A DNA stretch of 64,000 nucleotides from Eustoma russellianum (Eukaryota; Streptophyta; Magnoliopsida; Gentianales; Gentianaceae), in assembly GCA_036186865.1 (NCBI GenBank), contig AP025049.1, forward strand, positions 29,883,371-29,947,370. The letters are read 5' to 3'. Under the pieces are notes generated by a model. It did no database searches. It was not told the origin of the DNA and was given only the letters and a program-made list of their open reading frames with translations. Position numbers and translations under genes: made by a program. Positions 36,044-45,511 of this stretch are shown in pieces (within the stretch, counting starts at the first letter, position 1; every line of letters begins with the position of its first letter).

Positions 36044-36258
36044 AATAAGTTTCGTCCTCGAAACTGGGAATAGTGGGGTCTACGCTTCCATGTTTCCCGG
36101 GTCCTTATACAACTTCTAGTTATTTACCCTGTCCACTTATCACTGCCTATGTAGAATCTTCCCTCAAGGTTCCCCATCATATTCCTTTATGGCTCACTTG
36201 GTTTGGAATAAGTAAGACAAAACGTAGGTATTTTAGTTTGGAGAATCCAATGTACCTG

Positions 36259-36993
36259 TCAGTAGTTTAGGTGTTCCGAAATACTTGGATACATCATCCT
36301 TCGATCTAGGCTAGCGCCTCTGATCTCCTTATGCGTGGCTCTATAAGGATACAGCCGCCACCTTCTACCCTCTCTCTTCATACGCTTATTCAGTCTCCTT
36401 TGTTCTTTCATCATCCGGATACCGTGCTCCACTTTATAGCAGTCCCTTATCAGTCCATCGAAAGTATTTGGGTATACTTTGCCTATTCTCGCTTTAATCT
36501 GAGGATTCAGACCACGTACGAATTTAGTTATCTTCCACTGTTCATCTTCCATGATCAAAGGAGCATACCGTCCTAACCTGGTAAACTGACGGACATATCC
36601 TGATACCGGGGTGCCCAGTTCTTGCCTTAGTGTATCGAATTCTTCAATTCTCTCAACCACTAACTCCAGTGAGAGGTAAGCTCCACAAAATTCTTCCAGG
36701 AATCTCGCCCAGGTTATAGGTCGAGACAGTGGTTGGACCTTCTTCCTCCACCATTGACTGGCTTTACCGGTCAGGAATGGCCGAACAATTAGTGCTCTCA
36801 TCTCATCTGGTACTCGAACTCTAACAAAGTGGTCCTCAACCTCGTCCAACCACTTCTCAGCTTCTTCGGGTTCGGCCTCCCCGCCGAATCTTGGAATTTG
36901 TGCTTTAGCTAATTGCAGGTAGTAAAATCCGATACTTCCTGGGGGTGACAGTGACGATGTCCACCTACCGGTCTGTGGGGTCATCTGCACCAC
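36259..36993 (-). CDS. Gypsy-D gag capsid protein (gag-only element)
   Basis: The 244-codon frame encodes a retrotransposon gag (capsid) domain: IPRFGGEAEPEEAEKWLDEV, RALIVRPFLTGKASQWWRKK, ITWARFLEEFCGAYL, LGTPVSGYVRQFTRLGRYAP and KFVRGLNPQIKARIG. It ends in a basic stretch without a CCHC zinc knuckle. It starts at an internal ATG (36993); an upstream ATG in another frame near 37009 suggests the true N-terminus was lost by frameshift. It is related to Gypsy-C gag (29598) but is clearly a different family. No pol follows: the frame stops 230 bp before the PPT. If expressed, it could form or join particles and use pol proteins made by relatives; this is inference. Confidence 0.85.
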   Translation of the reverse strand: MVQMTPQTGRWTSSLSPPGSIGFYYLQLAKAQIPRFGGEAEPEEAEKWLDEVEDHFVRVRVPDEMRALIVRPFLTGKASQWWRKKVQPLSRPITWARFLEEFCGAYLSLELVVERIEEFDTLRQELGTPVSGYVRQFTRLGRYAPLIMEDEQWKITKFVRGLNPQIKARIGKVYPNTFDGLIRDCYKVEHGIRMMKEQRRLNKRMKREGRRWRLYPYRATHKEIRGASLDRRMMYPSISEHLNY

Positions 36994-37275
36994 ATAGCGT
37001 CTGTTTATTTGCGGTCATACCAGAATAAGTGGCACTATTTAACTTGTAATCTAATAAAAGTTCTTAGTGGCACATAAATAGATTTGATACGGTTCGTATT
37101 TTAATGAAAGTCCGTAACCAAGGGTTTTGTTATCAACCGAAACCCTCACTTCTTAGTCTAAGTCATCCTAGTCTAAGGTCAACTCTCATCTAAGATCAGA
37201 ACTTAGATCTAATATCAAGCTTAGTTGACTACAATCATAACTTAGTTTTATATTCTGCCCGGATTTGGAGCCTTG

Positions 37276-37287
37276 GCTCTGATACCA
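37276..37287 (-). other. Gypsy-D primer binding site (tRNA-iMet)
   Basis: TGGTATCAGAGC on the minus strand, exact match, two bases after the 5' LTR end at 37290. Confidence 0.95.
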
Positions 37288-37378
37288 CCTGTGGTGCCCC
37301 GCATCCCGGCCTAGCCGGAACCGGTGCACCCGCTGTACTTTACTAAGGAGAGTACTAGGCGTTGATCCATAACGTATC

Positions 37379-40369
37379 ATGGAATAAAAATGTTTTTGGT
37401 AATATCTTTGATCAAGTATCACATTTGGAGCAGGAGCTAACGCGGTGTGAAACCGCTTTTGACGAAAGTCCATCACCAGAAACACGCATGCATTATCATG
37501 AAGTTCAGGCGAAATACAAGATAGCTGAATGCAAGCAACTGCTATATTGGGCTCAAAAAGCACGACAGAAATGGATAGCAGAAGGGGATGCAAATACGTC
37601 GTTTTTTCACAATATTGTCAAGGACAGACATTCGCGTCAGACAATTCACCAAATACGCGATGAGGCAGGTATTGTCATTGACACACAGGCAGGCATACAA
37701 CATGCAGCCGTGGAGTATTATAGAAAATTGTTCACAGCAGAGCCAATTTTGGATGATACTTCTATTCTAGAGCATATACCACATCTCATATCCTCAGTGG
37801 ATAATCAAATGCTCATGGCTTTACCATCACAATCAGGGGTGAAAGAAGCAGTTTGGTCACTTGATCCAAAAAGTGCACCTGGTCCAGATAGATATAATGG
37901 ATACTTCTTCCGCAATAGCTGGGATATAATCCGAGATGATGTACACAAAGCAATGCAAGAATTCTTTCTGGGCATTCCTATACCAAAGGCAATGGGGAGT
38001 ACCTTAATCATATTGCTGCCAAAGACCCATTCTCCACGTTCATTTTCTGATTATCGGCCTATTAGTCTAGCAAACTTTGTATCCAAATTAACAACCCGTA
38101 TTATTGCAGCGCGCATACAGCCTCTACTCCAGAAAATTATTACAGTTGAGCAGGCAGGGTTTGTGAAGGGTAGAGATATCTCAGATCAGATTCTTTTGGC
38201 TCGTGAGATGATACACTTGCTGCACATGAAATCTAGAGGCTCCAATGTTATCATAAAACTAGACATGATGAAAGCATTTGACGGGGTCAATTGGACTTTT
38301 CTTTCCAAAATGTTACAAAAATTTGGCTTTGCAGAAAGATTTATTCAGCTTATCTTCAACCATCTAAAAGGCACATACATTTCGATATTGGTCAATGGCA
38401 TACCTTCCGGCTTTTTCCAACCAACAAGGGGGGTCAAGAAAGGTGACCCTTTGTCACCCATACTATTCATCCTAGCATCCGAGGCATTTTCACGGGGCAT
38501 TAATCATATGGTTGAGCAAGGAATCAACATCCCATTCTCAGCAGGCAGACCTAAAACAATTACCCATCTAGCTTTTGCTGATGATCTATTGATGTTTATT
38601 AATGGTGGACTGGGAAATCTAAGAAAATTCAGGAAATTTTTGGAACTGTATCAGACAACCCCGAGCCAAGCAGCAAACTTTCAGAAAAGTCATTTTCTCC
38701 CGCCAACCTATCTTTCTAGCACTCAAATTAATCGGATGGAGCAGATATTACATATGACAGTAGTCGCTATGCCAATCAAATACTTATGAGTTCAGTTGCA
38801 TCGAGGTAAAGAAAGAGCAGCACACTTTGTGAACCTGCTCTCTATAATTCAGGCAAAACTCTCGATGTGGCAAAACAAGTTCCTTAATCAAGCTGGCAGA
38901 TTAATCTTAATCAAACATGTTCTTGCTGCAATACCATTACACTTACTATCGGCATGTCAACTACCACAAAGTATCATTCGCACAATAACGAGATTGATGG
39001 TCAAATTTTTTTGGGGGAGCACGGACACAAGGACTGGTCACGCATGGATTTCGAGTACTCAACTGTTTGGACCAACATCTGAGGGTGGACTAGGTTTGCG
39101 AACATTACAAGATCTACAAACATCATACTCATGCAGAATATGGTGGAGATATCAGGAGAACAACTCTCTATGGAGTAACTTTCTGCATGCAAGATATGCC
39201 CATCTCAATTCTTACGACATACGTATCACAGATTCTCCGGTCTGGAAACATATATGTCGAATACATACATTCTGCCATGATAATCTGGACTTTGACAACT
39301 GGACCATTCGAAATGCTTATGATCAGATTCGTGTAGTAAGAAACTCTCGTATTTCATACAGATAAATTTGGCATAAACACAATCCTCCTCACATCCGCAT
39401 GTTTCTGTGGCGTTTGTATAAAGGTGCAATTCCTCTTCCCGAAAACCTGCAGAAGTTTGTTTCTATTCATCCCACGCAATGTCCTTTCTGTCTCAAGTCG
39501 CAAATCACAGTGGATCATCTATTCTTGCATTTCTCGGACATCATTGGAATTTGGAAAATGTATTCGGCTCATTTGGATGGTCCTTCAACAAATGTCAGAA
39601 GTTTGCAACAGAATTTAATCCAATGGTGGATGTCAACCAAAGGTAAAACACTTAAAGGCATTCTCCGAATTGTGGCTCCATCTATGATTGTATGGGAGAT
39701 ATGGAAGTCATATACATCCATAACTTATGGTGATGAACGTTGGAGAAAAGCAACGGTGGTTGAAAATATTCGACGTACCTTGTATGATTGGTCATCTGCG
39801 CAAAGAGGAAAGAAGTTTGCAATCTCAGACCATGCCTTAATCGATCTTGGATTAACTCCAAAGCTTCGTACATCTAGATGCATCATTGTCCGATGGCTCT
39901 ATCCTCCGCCGGGTAGATTGAAGTTAAACACAGATGCAGCCCATGGGAGATTTCTATAGCTGCTGGAGCAATCTTGCGTGACAGTTCTGGTACATTCTTG
40001 GGGGCAATTTCGTTTCATTTACCGTTATCTACACCAGCCACAACAGAATTTTAAGCAGCATATATTGGGTACTTATACTTTGCAACACAGTGGGAGTCCA
40101 TTGATGTGGAAGTAGATGCATATGGGGTAGTTTTGGCAGTACAAAATAATATTGATGTTCATGCGACAATATTCCGAGAACTGCTACGGTCATCATCAGC
40201 TAAATTAACACACATTCCACGTGAAGCAAATCAGCCAGCGCATTTTCTAGCTCAATATGGCCAATTCCAGCAAAAGCTTACTGTTTTTCCCACGGTAACA
40301 TCTCTGCCATCAATGGTTCGGGCATGTTATCAAACGGAGAACACGCCACATCTTAGAAATGAACTTGGC
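37379..40369 (+). pseudogene. LINE ORF2: reverse transcriptase, zinc finger and RNase H
   Basis: The first 470 codons are open (to 38789) and contain the RT domain: ILLPKTHSPRSFSDYRPISL, QAGFVKGRDISDQIL, VIIKLDMMKAFDGVNW, GVKKGDPLSPILF and the catalytic FADDLLMF. A stop at 38787 is followed by the thumb/connection part (38796-39365), with KFFWG and GGLGLRTL. After a stop at 39363, the zf-RVT segment follows (MFLWRLYKGAIP, CPFC...DHLFLHF). The RNase H domain begins at PPGRLKLNTDAAHG, is broken at 39957, and ends with THIPREANQPAHFLAQYG (40209). ORF2 nicks the target and copies LINE RNA at the nick; here the endonuclease is missing and at least three stops occur. Confidence 0.9.
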
Positions 40370-40383
40370 TAGCGCTCAAACTA

Positions 40384-40511
40384 GTTGCCCATATCGCAAG
40401 ATATGGGCAACATGGGTACGCTTCGTTTTCTACACTATGCTACCTCTTTGCATCGCTCTACATCTAGCAGTTACAAATTTCCAGTTACCCATATCCTTAG
40501 ATATGGGTAAC
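40384..40511 (+). other. Two perfect hairpins in the LINE 3' UTR
   Basis: Hairpin 1 (40384-40411) has arms GTTGCCCATATC and GATATGGGCAAC around a GCAA tetraloop. Hairpin 2 (40484-40511) has arms GTTACCCATATC and GATATGGGTAAC around CTTA. They are exactly 100 bp apart and differ by a paired G-C to A-T change. Each is followed by AT(G/T)GGTA. Related hairpins occur in the LINE at 5697-5726 and 6124-6152. Confidence 0.85.
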
Positions 40512-42047
40512 ATTGGTAATGTGTTACACTCTACCTTTTGCTGCAACTCACGTGCCCCTCCGTATCACACAACTCACCATTTTACTATATGTGCTAACTC
40601 GCTTTTGTTTCTATGCATGGCCTTATGTATGCAACAACGCTTGCGGAGACAATTCCTCTGGATGGTCCAACCGACACTGTACAACATTCAACAGCTGCGT
40701 TCCACAAACATCACGCGTGCTCTCATGTCATATTCAAATATTCACTCCTTTCATATAAATATGTATGCTTTTTCCTTCGCCAAGGTTTTATCCACAAGGG
40801 TGGTTTTACTTGGCAAGGTTTTAATGCGGCATATCATATATGTTTGGAGATTAGATACTATATCCTCATTGTACTATTATTATTCGTTTACTCAATTTTT
40901 GTAATATGGTTTTCCTCCGCCATAAGTGAGGCATAATAAAATATCTCTTTTACTGTTCAAAAAAAAAAGTCAAAAAACTTAAAAGAAATCCTTTTATTGA
41001 CATATACATGCCTAGATCTGTATACATGTATTTATATACCGATATGTATATCCACATGTATTAGCCATAATCTATCCATTTAATAGATCTTGTTGTTACA
41101 CCTTAGAACATAAACAGGGATGATCCATTTTGGTATAAACGTATGCTTAGGTCTTTGAAATTCATGAAGTATCAAGAAGATACATAGATCCGTATATTTC
41201 CTCTATACGGTTCTCTAAGTAGACTTTTCATCGCATTGTAATCCATTAAGTCATTTATTACATGGTAGCTTTCACTTTCTACTATACACGTACACATATT
41301 CGTACATCTCTCTATATGTATCCAGTTCTTACCCAACGTGTCATGTGACCTATTCTCCGCCAAGTCAAACCTCCTAGACCTTAAGAATTTCTATAATTAA
41401 TGGCTAAAGTTCCTCTGGTCTCACTTTAAAAGAATGGTACCCGGCGGCCATATTAGGGATGGATATAGAGAGTTCTTAATTTATTAAGAGCTTAATTAGG
41501 CCCATCTTTTGGAGTTTGTATAAGGAACTCTATTCCAACTAGTTACTCCTTAGAACCCCATTAGTCGAAAGCATATATGGGTGTATGTAATTTAATTAGA
41601 TCTTACCCATGCTCCCATTTCCCTGTCTTTATATATTCCATACATACATGTGTTTGTGTAATACTAAGGGCTGCCCCTTACGTATATTTCCTATGGACCA
41701 TAATCCATTAAATCCCTTATCATATGATAGTCCATCCTGTGGTATATATGTATATCTAGATGTATGCCCATACCATATGTATATGGGCGTGTCACATAGT
41801 CCGACTTCTCATTTAAAGTTGCCTAAAAATACTTCTTCTAATTTAATCAATATAGTATTCTTACATAAACTTCCAACGGCTTGCTTGCTTCATGTTTGAC
41901 GCTTTGGGGGTATGCTAATTCCCTTTTTTTTACCTTAAATAATCGTTGGTAAGCCGAAGGTATCCCCCTTTTGAGGTATCATTCATTTGCCTTGATTCAC
42001 CCCATCCTTAGATGCCATACTAATTTTGGGCGGGGTACAACATGTAG

Positions 42048-44180
42048 CATACCCACGAATGTATTATTCGACAGTGGCGCCAGCCACTCATTTATCTCTA
42101 GAAAGTTTGCTAAGATTATTGATCATAACCCAGTCCGGTTAGAATCACCCTATAGAGTACAAGCAGCCGGCGATCAGGTGCTTGTCTCTCATCATATCTT
42201 CAGAAATTGTGCGCTTGAGTTTGATGATCAGCGGTTTGAAGCCGACTTAATCCCCATATCCATGAGTGATTTTGATGTAATTCTTGGAATGGATTGGCTC
42301 TTGAAGAACCATGCTCACATTGATTGCCAGAGAAGGCAAGTTATAATCAAGGACCCCGATCGAGATGAAGTATCATTCCAAGGAGGAGCTAAGTTGAAGA
42401 AACCATCCAAGAAGGTCATTGTTAATGTGGCTCGTGCCAGCCAAGCATTGAAGAAAGGCCATGAAGGATTCTTCGTTTATATCCTAAGTGCTGAGCAAGT
42501 GAGTCCCACCCTTGCTCAAGTTCCTATTGTTAACGAATACCCTGATGTTTTCCCAGATGAATTACTTAGGTTGCCTCCCAACTGCGAAATTTCCATCGAA
42601 ATAAACCTTGTTTCAGGAGCAGAACCCATATCAAAAGCACCATATCGGATGTCACCTGCGGAATTGAAAGAACTAAAGGAGCAGTTGCACGAGCTGTTAG
42701 AGAGGAAGCTTATTCGCCCCCGCGTTTCACCTTGGGGTGCCCCTGTGCTATTCTTAAAGAAGAAAGATGGAAGCATGCGTTTATGCATCGATTACCAGGA
42801 ACTTAACAAAATCACCATAAAGAATAAGTACCCACTGCCCCGGATTGACAATTTATTCGATCAACTCAGGGTATGTAATTAACAAGTCTTATTTCAACTA
42901 AGGTTTAAATTTTCCAAAACCCTATCTAAAGTATCTTAATGCAGGGATCTTGGGTTTTCAGTAAGATAGACCTACGATCTGGATATTTCCAATTGAAGAT
43001 TAAGGCGGAAGATATTCCTAAGATTGCTTCAGAACATGCTATGGACACTACGAATTCCTTGTCATGCCATTTGGTTTGACCTACGCTCCTACCACTTTTA
43101 TGGACCTCATAAATCGAGTCTTTCAGGATCAGTTAGACAAGTTCGTAGTGGTCTTCATAGATGATATCTTGATTTATTCACCAGATGAAGAAACCCATGC
43201 AGCCCATTTGAGGACGGTTTTGAATATTTTAAGAGAAAGACGCTTATATGCGAAATTTAGCAAATGCGAGTTCTGGCTGCATAGTGTATCCTTCCTCGGC
43301 CATGTCATATCAGAAGATGATATTTTTGTGGATCCCAAGAAAATTGAGGCCATTACAGAATGGTCGAGACCAACTAATGTTACAGAATTGAGAAGCTTCC
43401 TTGGACTGGCAGGGTATTATTGAAAGTTTGTTGAAGGATTCTCAAGGATAGCTGTTCCTCTCACCAGATTGACACAGAAGAAAACCAAGTTTGAGTGGAA
43501 CGCTGATTGTGAAAGGAGCTTTTCAGAGTTAAAAGCAAAGTTGATATCCACCCCTATTTTGGCTCAGCCCATTCCTGATGAAAAATATGTTGTGTATAGT
43601 GATGCCTCAAAGAACGGTCTTGGATGTGTTCTTATGCAGAAGGATAGAGTAATAGCCTATGCATCTCGACAGTTGAAGCCATTTGAACAAAACTACCCCA
43701 TTCATGATCTTGAGCTTGCCGCAGTGGTATTTGCTTTAAAGATATGGAGGCATTACTTGTATGGTGAGAAATGTGAGGTCTTTACAGATCACAAAAGCCT
43801 AAAGTATCTCTTTACCCAAAAAGATCTAAATATGCGGCAACGCAGATGGCTTGAGTTGATTAAGGATTATGACCTCTCAATTCAATATCACCCTGGGAAA
43901 GCTAATAAAGTTGCTGATGCGTTGAGTCGGAAGACAAGCCGCCCACGTCAACCACCTCTTCAGCAGGACATGGAAGAATTTGGCCTTGAGGAAGTTGATT
44001 CCGTGGATGAAGTTCTCACCAAATTGGTTCTCATCCCTTCATTGATTGACAGGATCAAGGAAGCTCAAGGAGATGATGAAGCACTGAGAAATATCAAGGA
44101 TAGGATGAAAGATAAGCCATTAAATGATTTTGAAGTTCGTAGTGATGGCAGTTTATGGTTCAGAGGACGGTTGTGTACCT
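42048..44180 (+). pseudogene. Gypsy-C protease, reverse transcriptase and RNase H
   Basis: Coding begins upstream of Gypsy-D (30893-30911) and continues here. The protease has VLFDSGASHSFIS and VILGMDWL. RT begins with PPNCEISIEI and PYRMSPAELKELKEQL, then SPWGAPVLFLKKKDGSMRLC and YPLPRIDNLFDQLR, where a 74-bp intron-like block (42871-42944) interrupts. After it comes GSWVFSKIDLRSGYF. A one-base loss near 43027 shifts the frame, which continues with MPFGLTYAPT, the catalytic VVVFIDDILIYS, and LGHVIS. A CGA to TGA stop lies at 43421. RNase H (43469-44180) has PIPDEKYVVYSDASKNGLGC, AYASRQLKPFE, DLELAAVVFALK and DHKSLKYLFTQKDLNMRQRR. Pol copies the element RNA in the particle. It is not functional as it stands. 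Confidence 0.92.
42871..42944 (+). other. Intron-like sequence 2 inside the Gypsy-C RT domain
   Basis: The 74-bp block starts GTATGTAATT and ends CTTAATGCAG, close to plant splice consensus at both ends (AGG|GTATGT, TGCAG|G). It falls exactly between codons (phase 0) in the conserved DQL.GS..FSKIDLRSGY region, where gypsy RTs have no gap. It carries in-frame stops and is about 70% A+T. CTTAAT near its end could serve as branch site. Splicing is not shown. Confidence 0.65.
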
Positions 44181-45466
44181 GAGGATAATGAGATTAGGGA
44201 TGAAGTCTTGATGTAAGCTCATAACTCGCGCTTATCTATTCACCCTAGAGCTAACAAGATGTATCAGGACCTCAAGCAAAAGTTCTGGTGGCCCGGCATG
44301 AAGAACCGAATAGCTGAATTTGTTGAACGATGCCTTGTTTGTCGGAGGATAAAAGCTGAGCACTAAAGACCCGCCGGGTTATTACAATCTCTAGAAGTTC
44401 CTGAACGGAAATAGGATCACGTCACCATGGACTTCGTGGCTGATCTACCGAGAACAAAGTATGGAAATGATGCTATATGGGTCGTTGTGGACCGTCTGAC
44501 CAAGTCTGCTCATTTCGTGACCATGTCGATTAAGGCATCTATAGAAAAGTTAGCTTCTATGTATATTGACCAGATTTTATGCTTGAATAGTGTACCCATA
44601 AGCATTTTTTGTGATCGGGACCCTCGTTTTACCTCTACATTTTGGACAGCCTTTCAAAAGGCAATGGGCACTGAGATCAGCATGAGTTCTGCTTTCCATA
44701 CTCAAACTGACGGCCAATCAGAAAGGACGATCCAAATGTTTGAAGACATGCTTCATGCTTGCATTCTTGATTTTGGAGGAAGTTGGGATAAGAGCCTTAA
44801 GCTAGTTGAGTTTTCCTACAATAACAGCTTCCATAGATCTATTGGGATGGCACCCTATGAAGCTTTGTATGGGAGAAAATGTCGGTCCCCACTCTATTGG
44901 GACAAAATTGGAGACAAGATATATGCGGGACCCGATCTTGTAGAGCAAACTCGAGAAAAGGTAAAGATCGTTAATCAAAGATTGAAGGCGGCACAAGGTA
45001 GGAGTAAGATTTGGGTCGACGAAAGACGTAGACCGTTAGAATTTTAGGAAGGAGAAAAGGTTTTCTGAAAGGTCTCTCCATCTAAGGGAGTTAAGAGATT
45101 TGGCATAAAGGGGAAGTTGAGCCCAAGATTCATTGGACCATATGAAATTCTGGAAAGAGTTGGTGAAGTTGCGTATCGATTGGTGTTGCCCCATCACTGT
45201 CCCAGTTGCATAATGTGTTCCACGTCTCCCAACTTTGTCGGTATGTTTATGATCCAAGCCACATTCTTGAAGATCAGCAGCTGAAGGATGAAGAGTATAC
45301 ATCTTATGTAGAGGAGCCCTTAAAAATCATTGATTGGAAAGAGAAAAAGTTGAGGAAGAGATCCATACCTATGGTGAAAGTCCAATGGAAACACCATTCT
45401 AGAGATGAAGCCACTTGGGAGACTGAGGAAGGCATGAGGAATCAATACCCACATCTTTTTGGCTAG
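44181..45466 (+). pseudogene. Gypsy-C integrase with chromodomain-like C-terminus
   Basis: A frameshift at about 44178 leads into the HHCC zinc finger (HNSRLSIHPRANKMYQ, FWWPGMK, CLVCRR; 44219-44352). Stops at about 44364 and 44413 precede the catalytic core (44427-45047): MDFVADLPRTKYGNDAIWVV, VDRLTKSAHFV, FCDRDPRFTSTFW, and QTDGQSERTIQ with the third acidic residue. Further stops at 45045 and 45067 are followed by the GPY/F-like PRFIGPYEILERVG and NVFHVSQL. The final part (45300-45466) reads MVKVQWKHHSRDEATWETEE and YPHLF, a chromodomain of the Tekay type. Chromodomains steer chromovirus insertion towards heterochromatin, which fits this neighbourhood. Confidence 0.9.
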
Positions 45467-45498
45467 TTCTCTTAAGTTTTGAGGACGAAACTTATGTT

Positions 45499-45511
45499 AA
45501 GGGAGGGAGGA
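45499..45511 (+). other. Gypsy-C polypurine tract
   Basis: AAGGGAGGGAGGA directly before TGTTGTACCC at 45512. Confidence 0.92.

Larger units (their letters stand above)
37379..40968 (+). mobile_element. 5'-truncated L1-like LINE
   Basis: Starts in ORF2 (WNKNVFGNIF) between the endonuclease and RT regions. It carries RT, zf-RVT and RNase H regions, a 3' UTR with hairpins and ends in ten A residues (40959-40968). I see no TSD. It replaces about 3.96 kb of the Gypsy-D LTR. It belongs to the same broad family as the LINE at 446-6522. Confidence 0.9.
30912..42042 (-). mobile_element. Gypsy-D, gag-only non-autonomous gypsy element (TR-GAG-like)
   Basis: TSD tgtag is at 30907-30911 and 42043-42047. 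On the minus strand the element starts TGTTGTACCCCGCC (42042) and ends GGGGCGCCACA (30912). PBS TGGTATCAGAGC (37276-37287) and PPT (36030-36043) are present. The internal domain is only 1260 bp (36030-37289) and codes for a capsid-type gag; protease, RT, RNase H and integrase are absent. The LTRs are very long (5118 bp for the 3' copy). The PPT region GAGGACGAAACTTAT.TTAAGGG is shared with Gypsy-C, so a Tekay-like element probably supplied its enzymes. The 5' LTR contains a LINE and a large deletion. The TR-GAG label is by analogy. Confidence 0.88.
37290..42042 (-). repeat. Gypsy-D 5' LTR with LINE insertion and deletion
   Basis: Only 37290-37378 and 40969-42042 are LTR. The first matches 30912-31000 and the second matches 34957-36029, so about 3956 bp of LTR are gone and a LINE sits exactly there. 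Open frames within the right part (such as 41609-41899) recur in the other LTR and have no known similarity. Confidence 0.9.

Noticed and set aside
40359..40936. Three overlapping frames of up to 181 codons
   Set aside because: They lie in the LINE 3' UTR over the hairpins, overlap each other in different frames and match no protein.
41609..41899. A 96-codon frame, partly repeated at 35681-35887
   Set aside because: Both are in the Gypsy-D LTR pair; the frame has no domain and the shared part is explained by LTR duplication.
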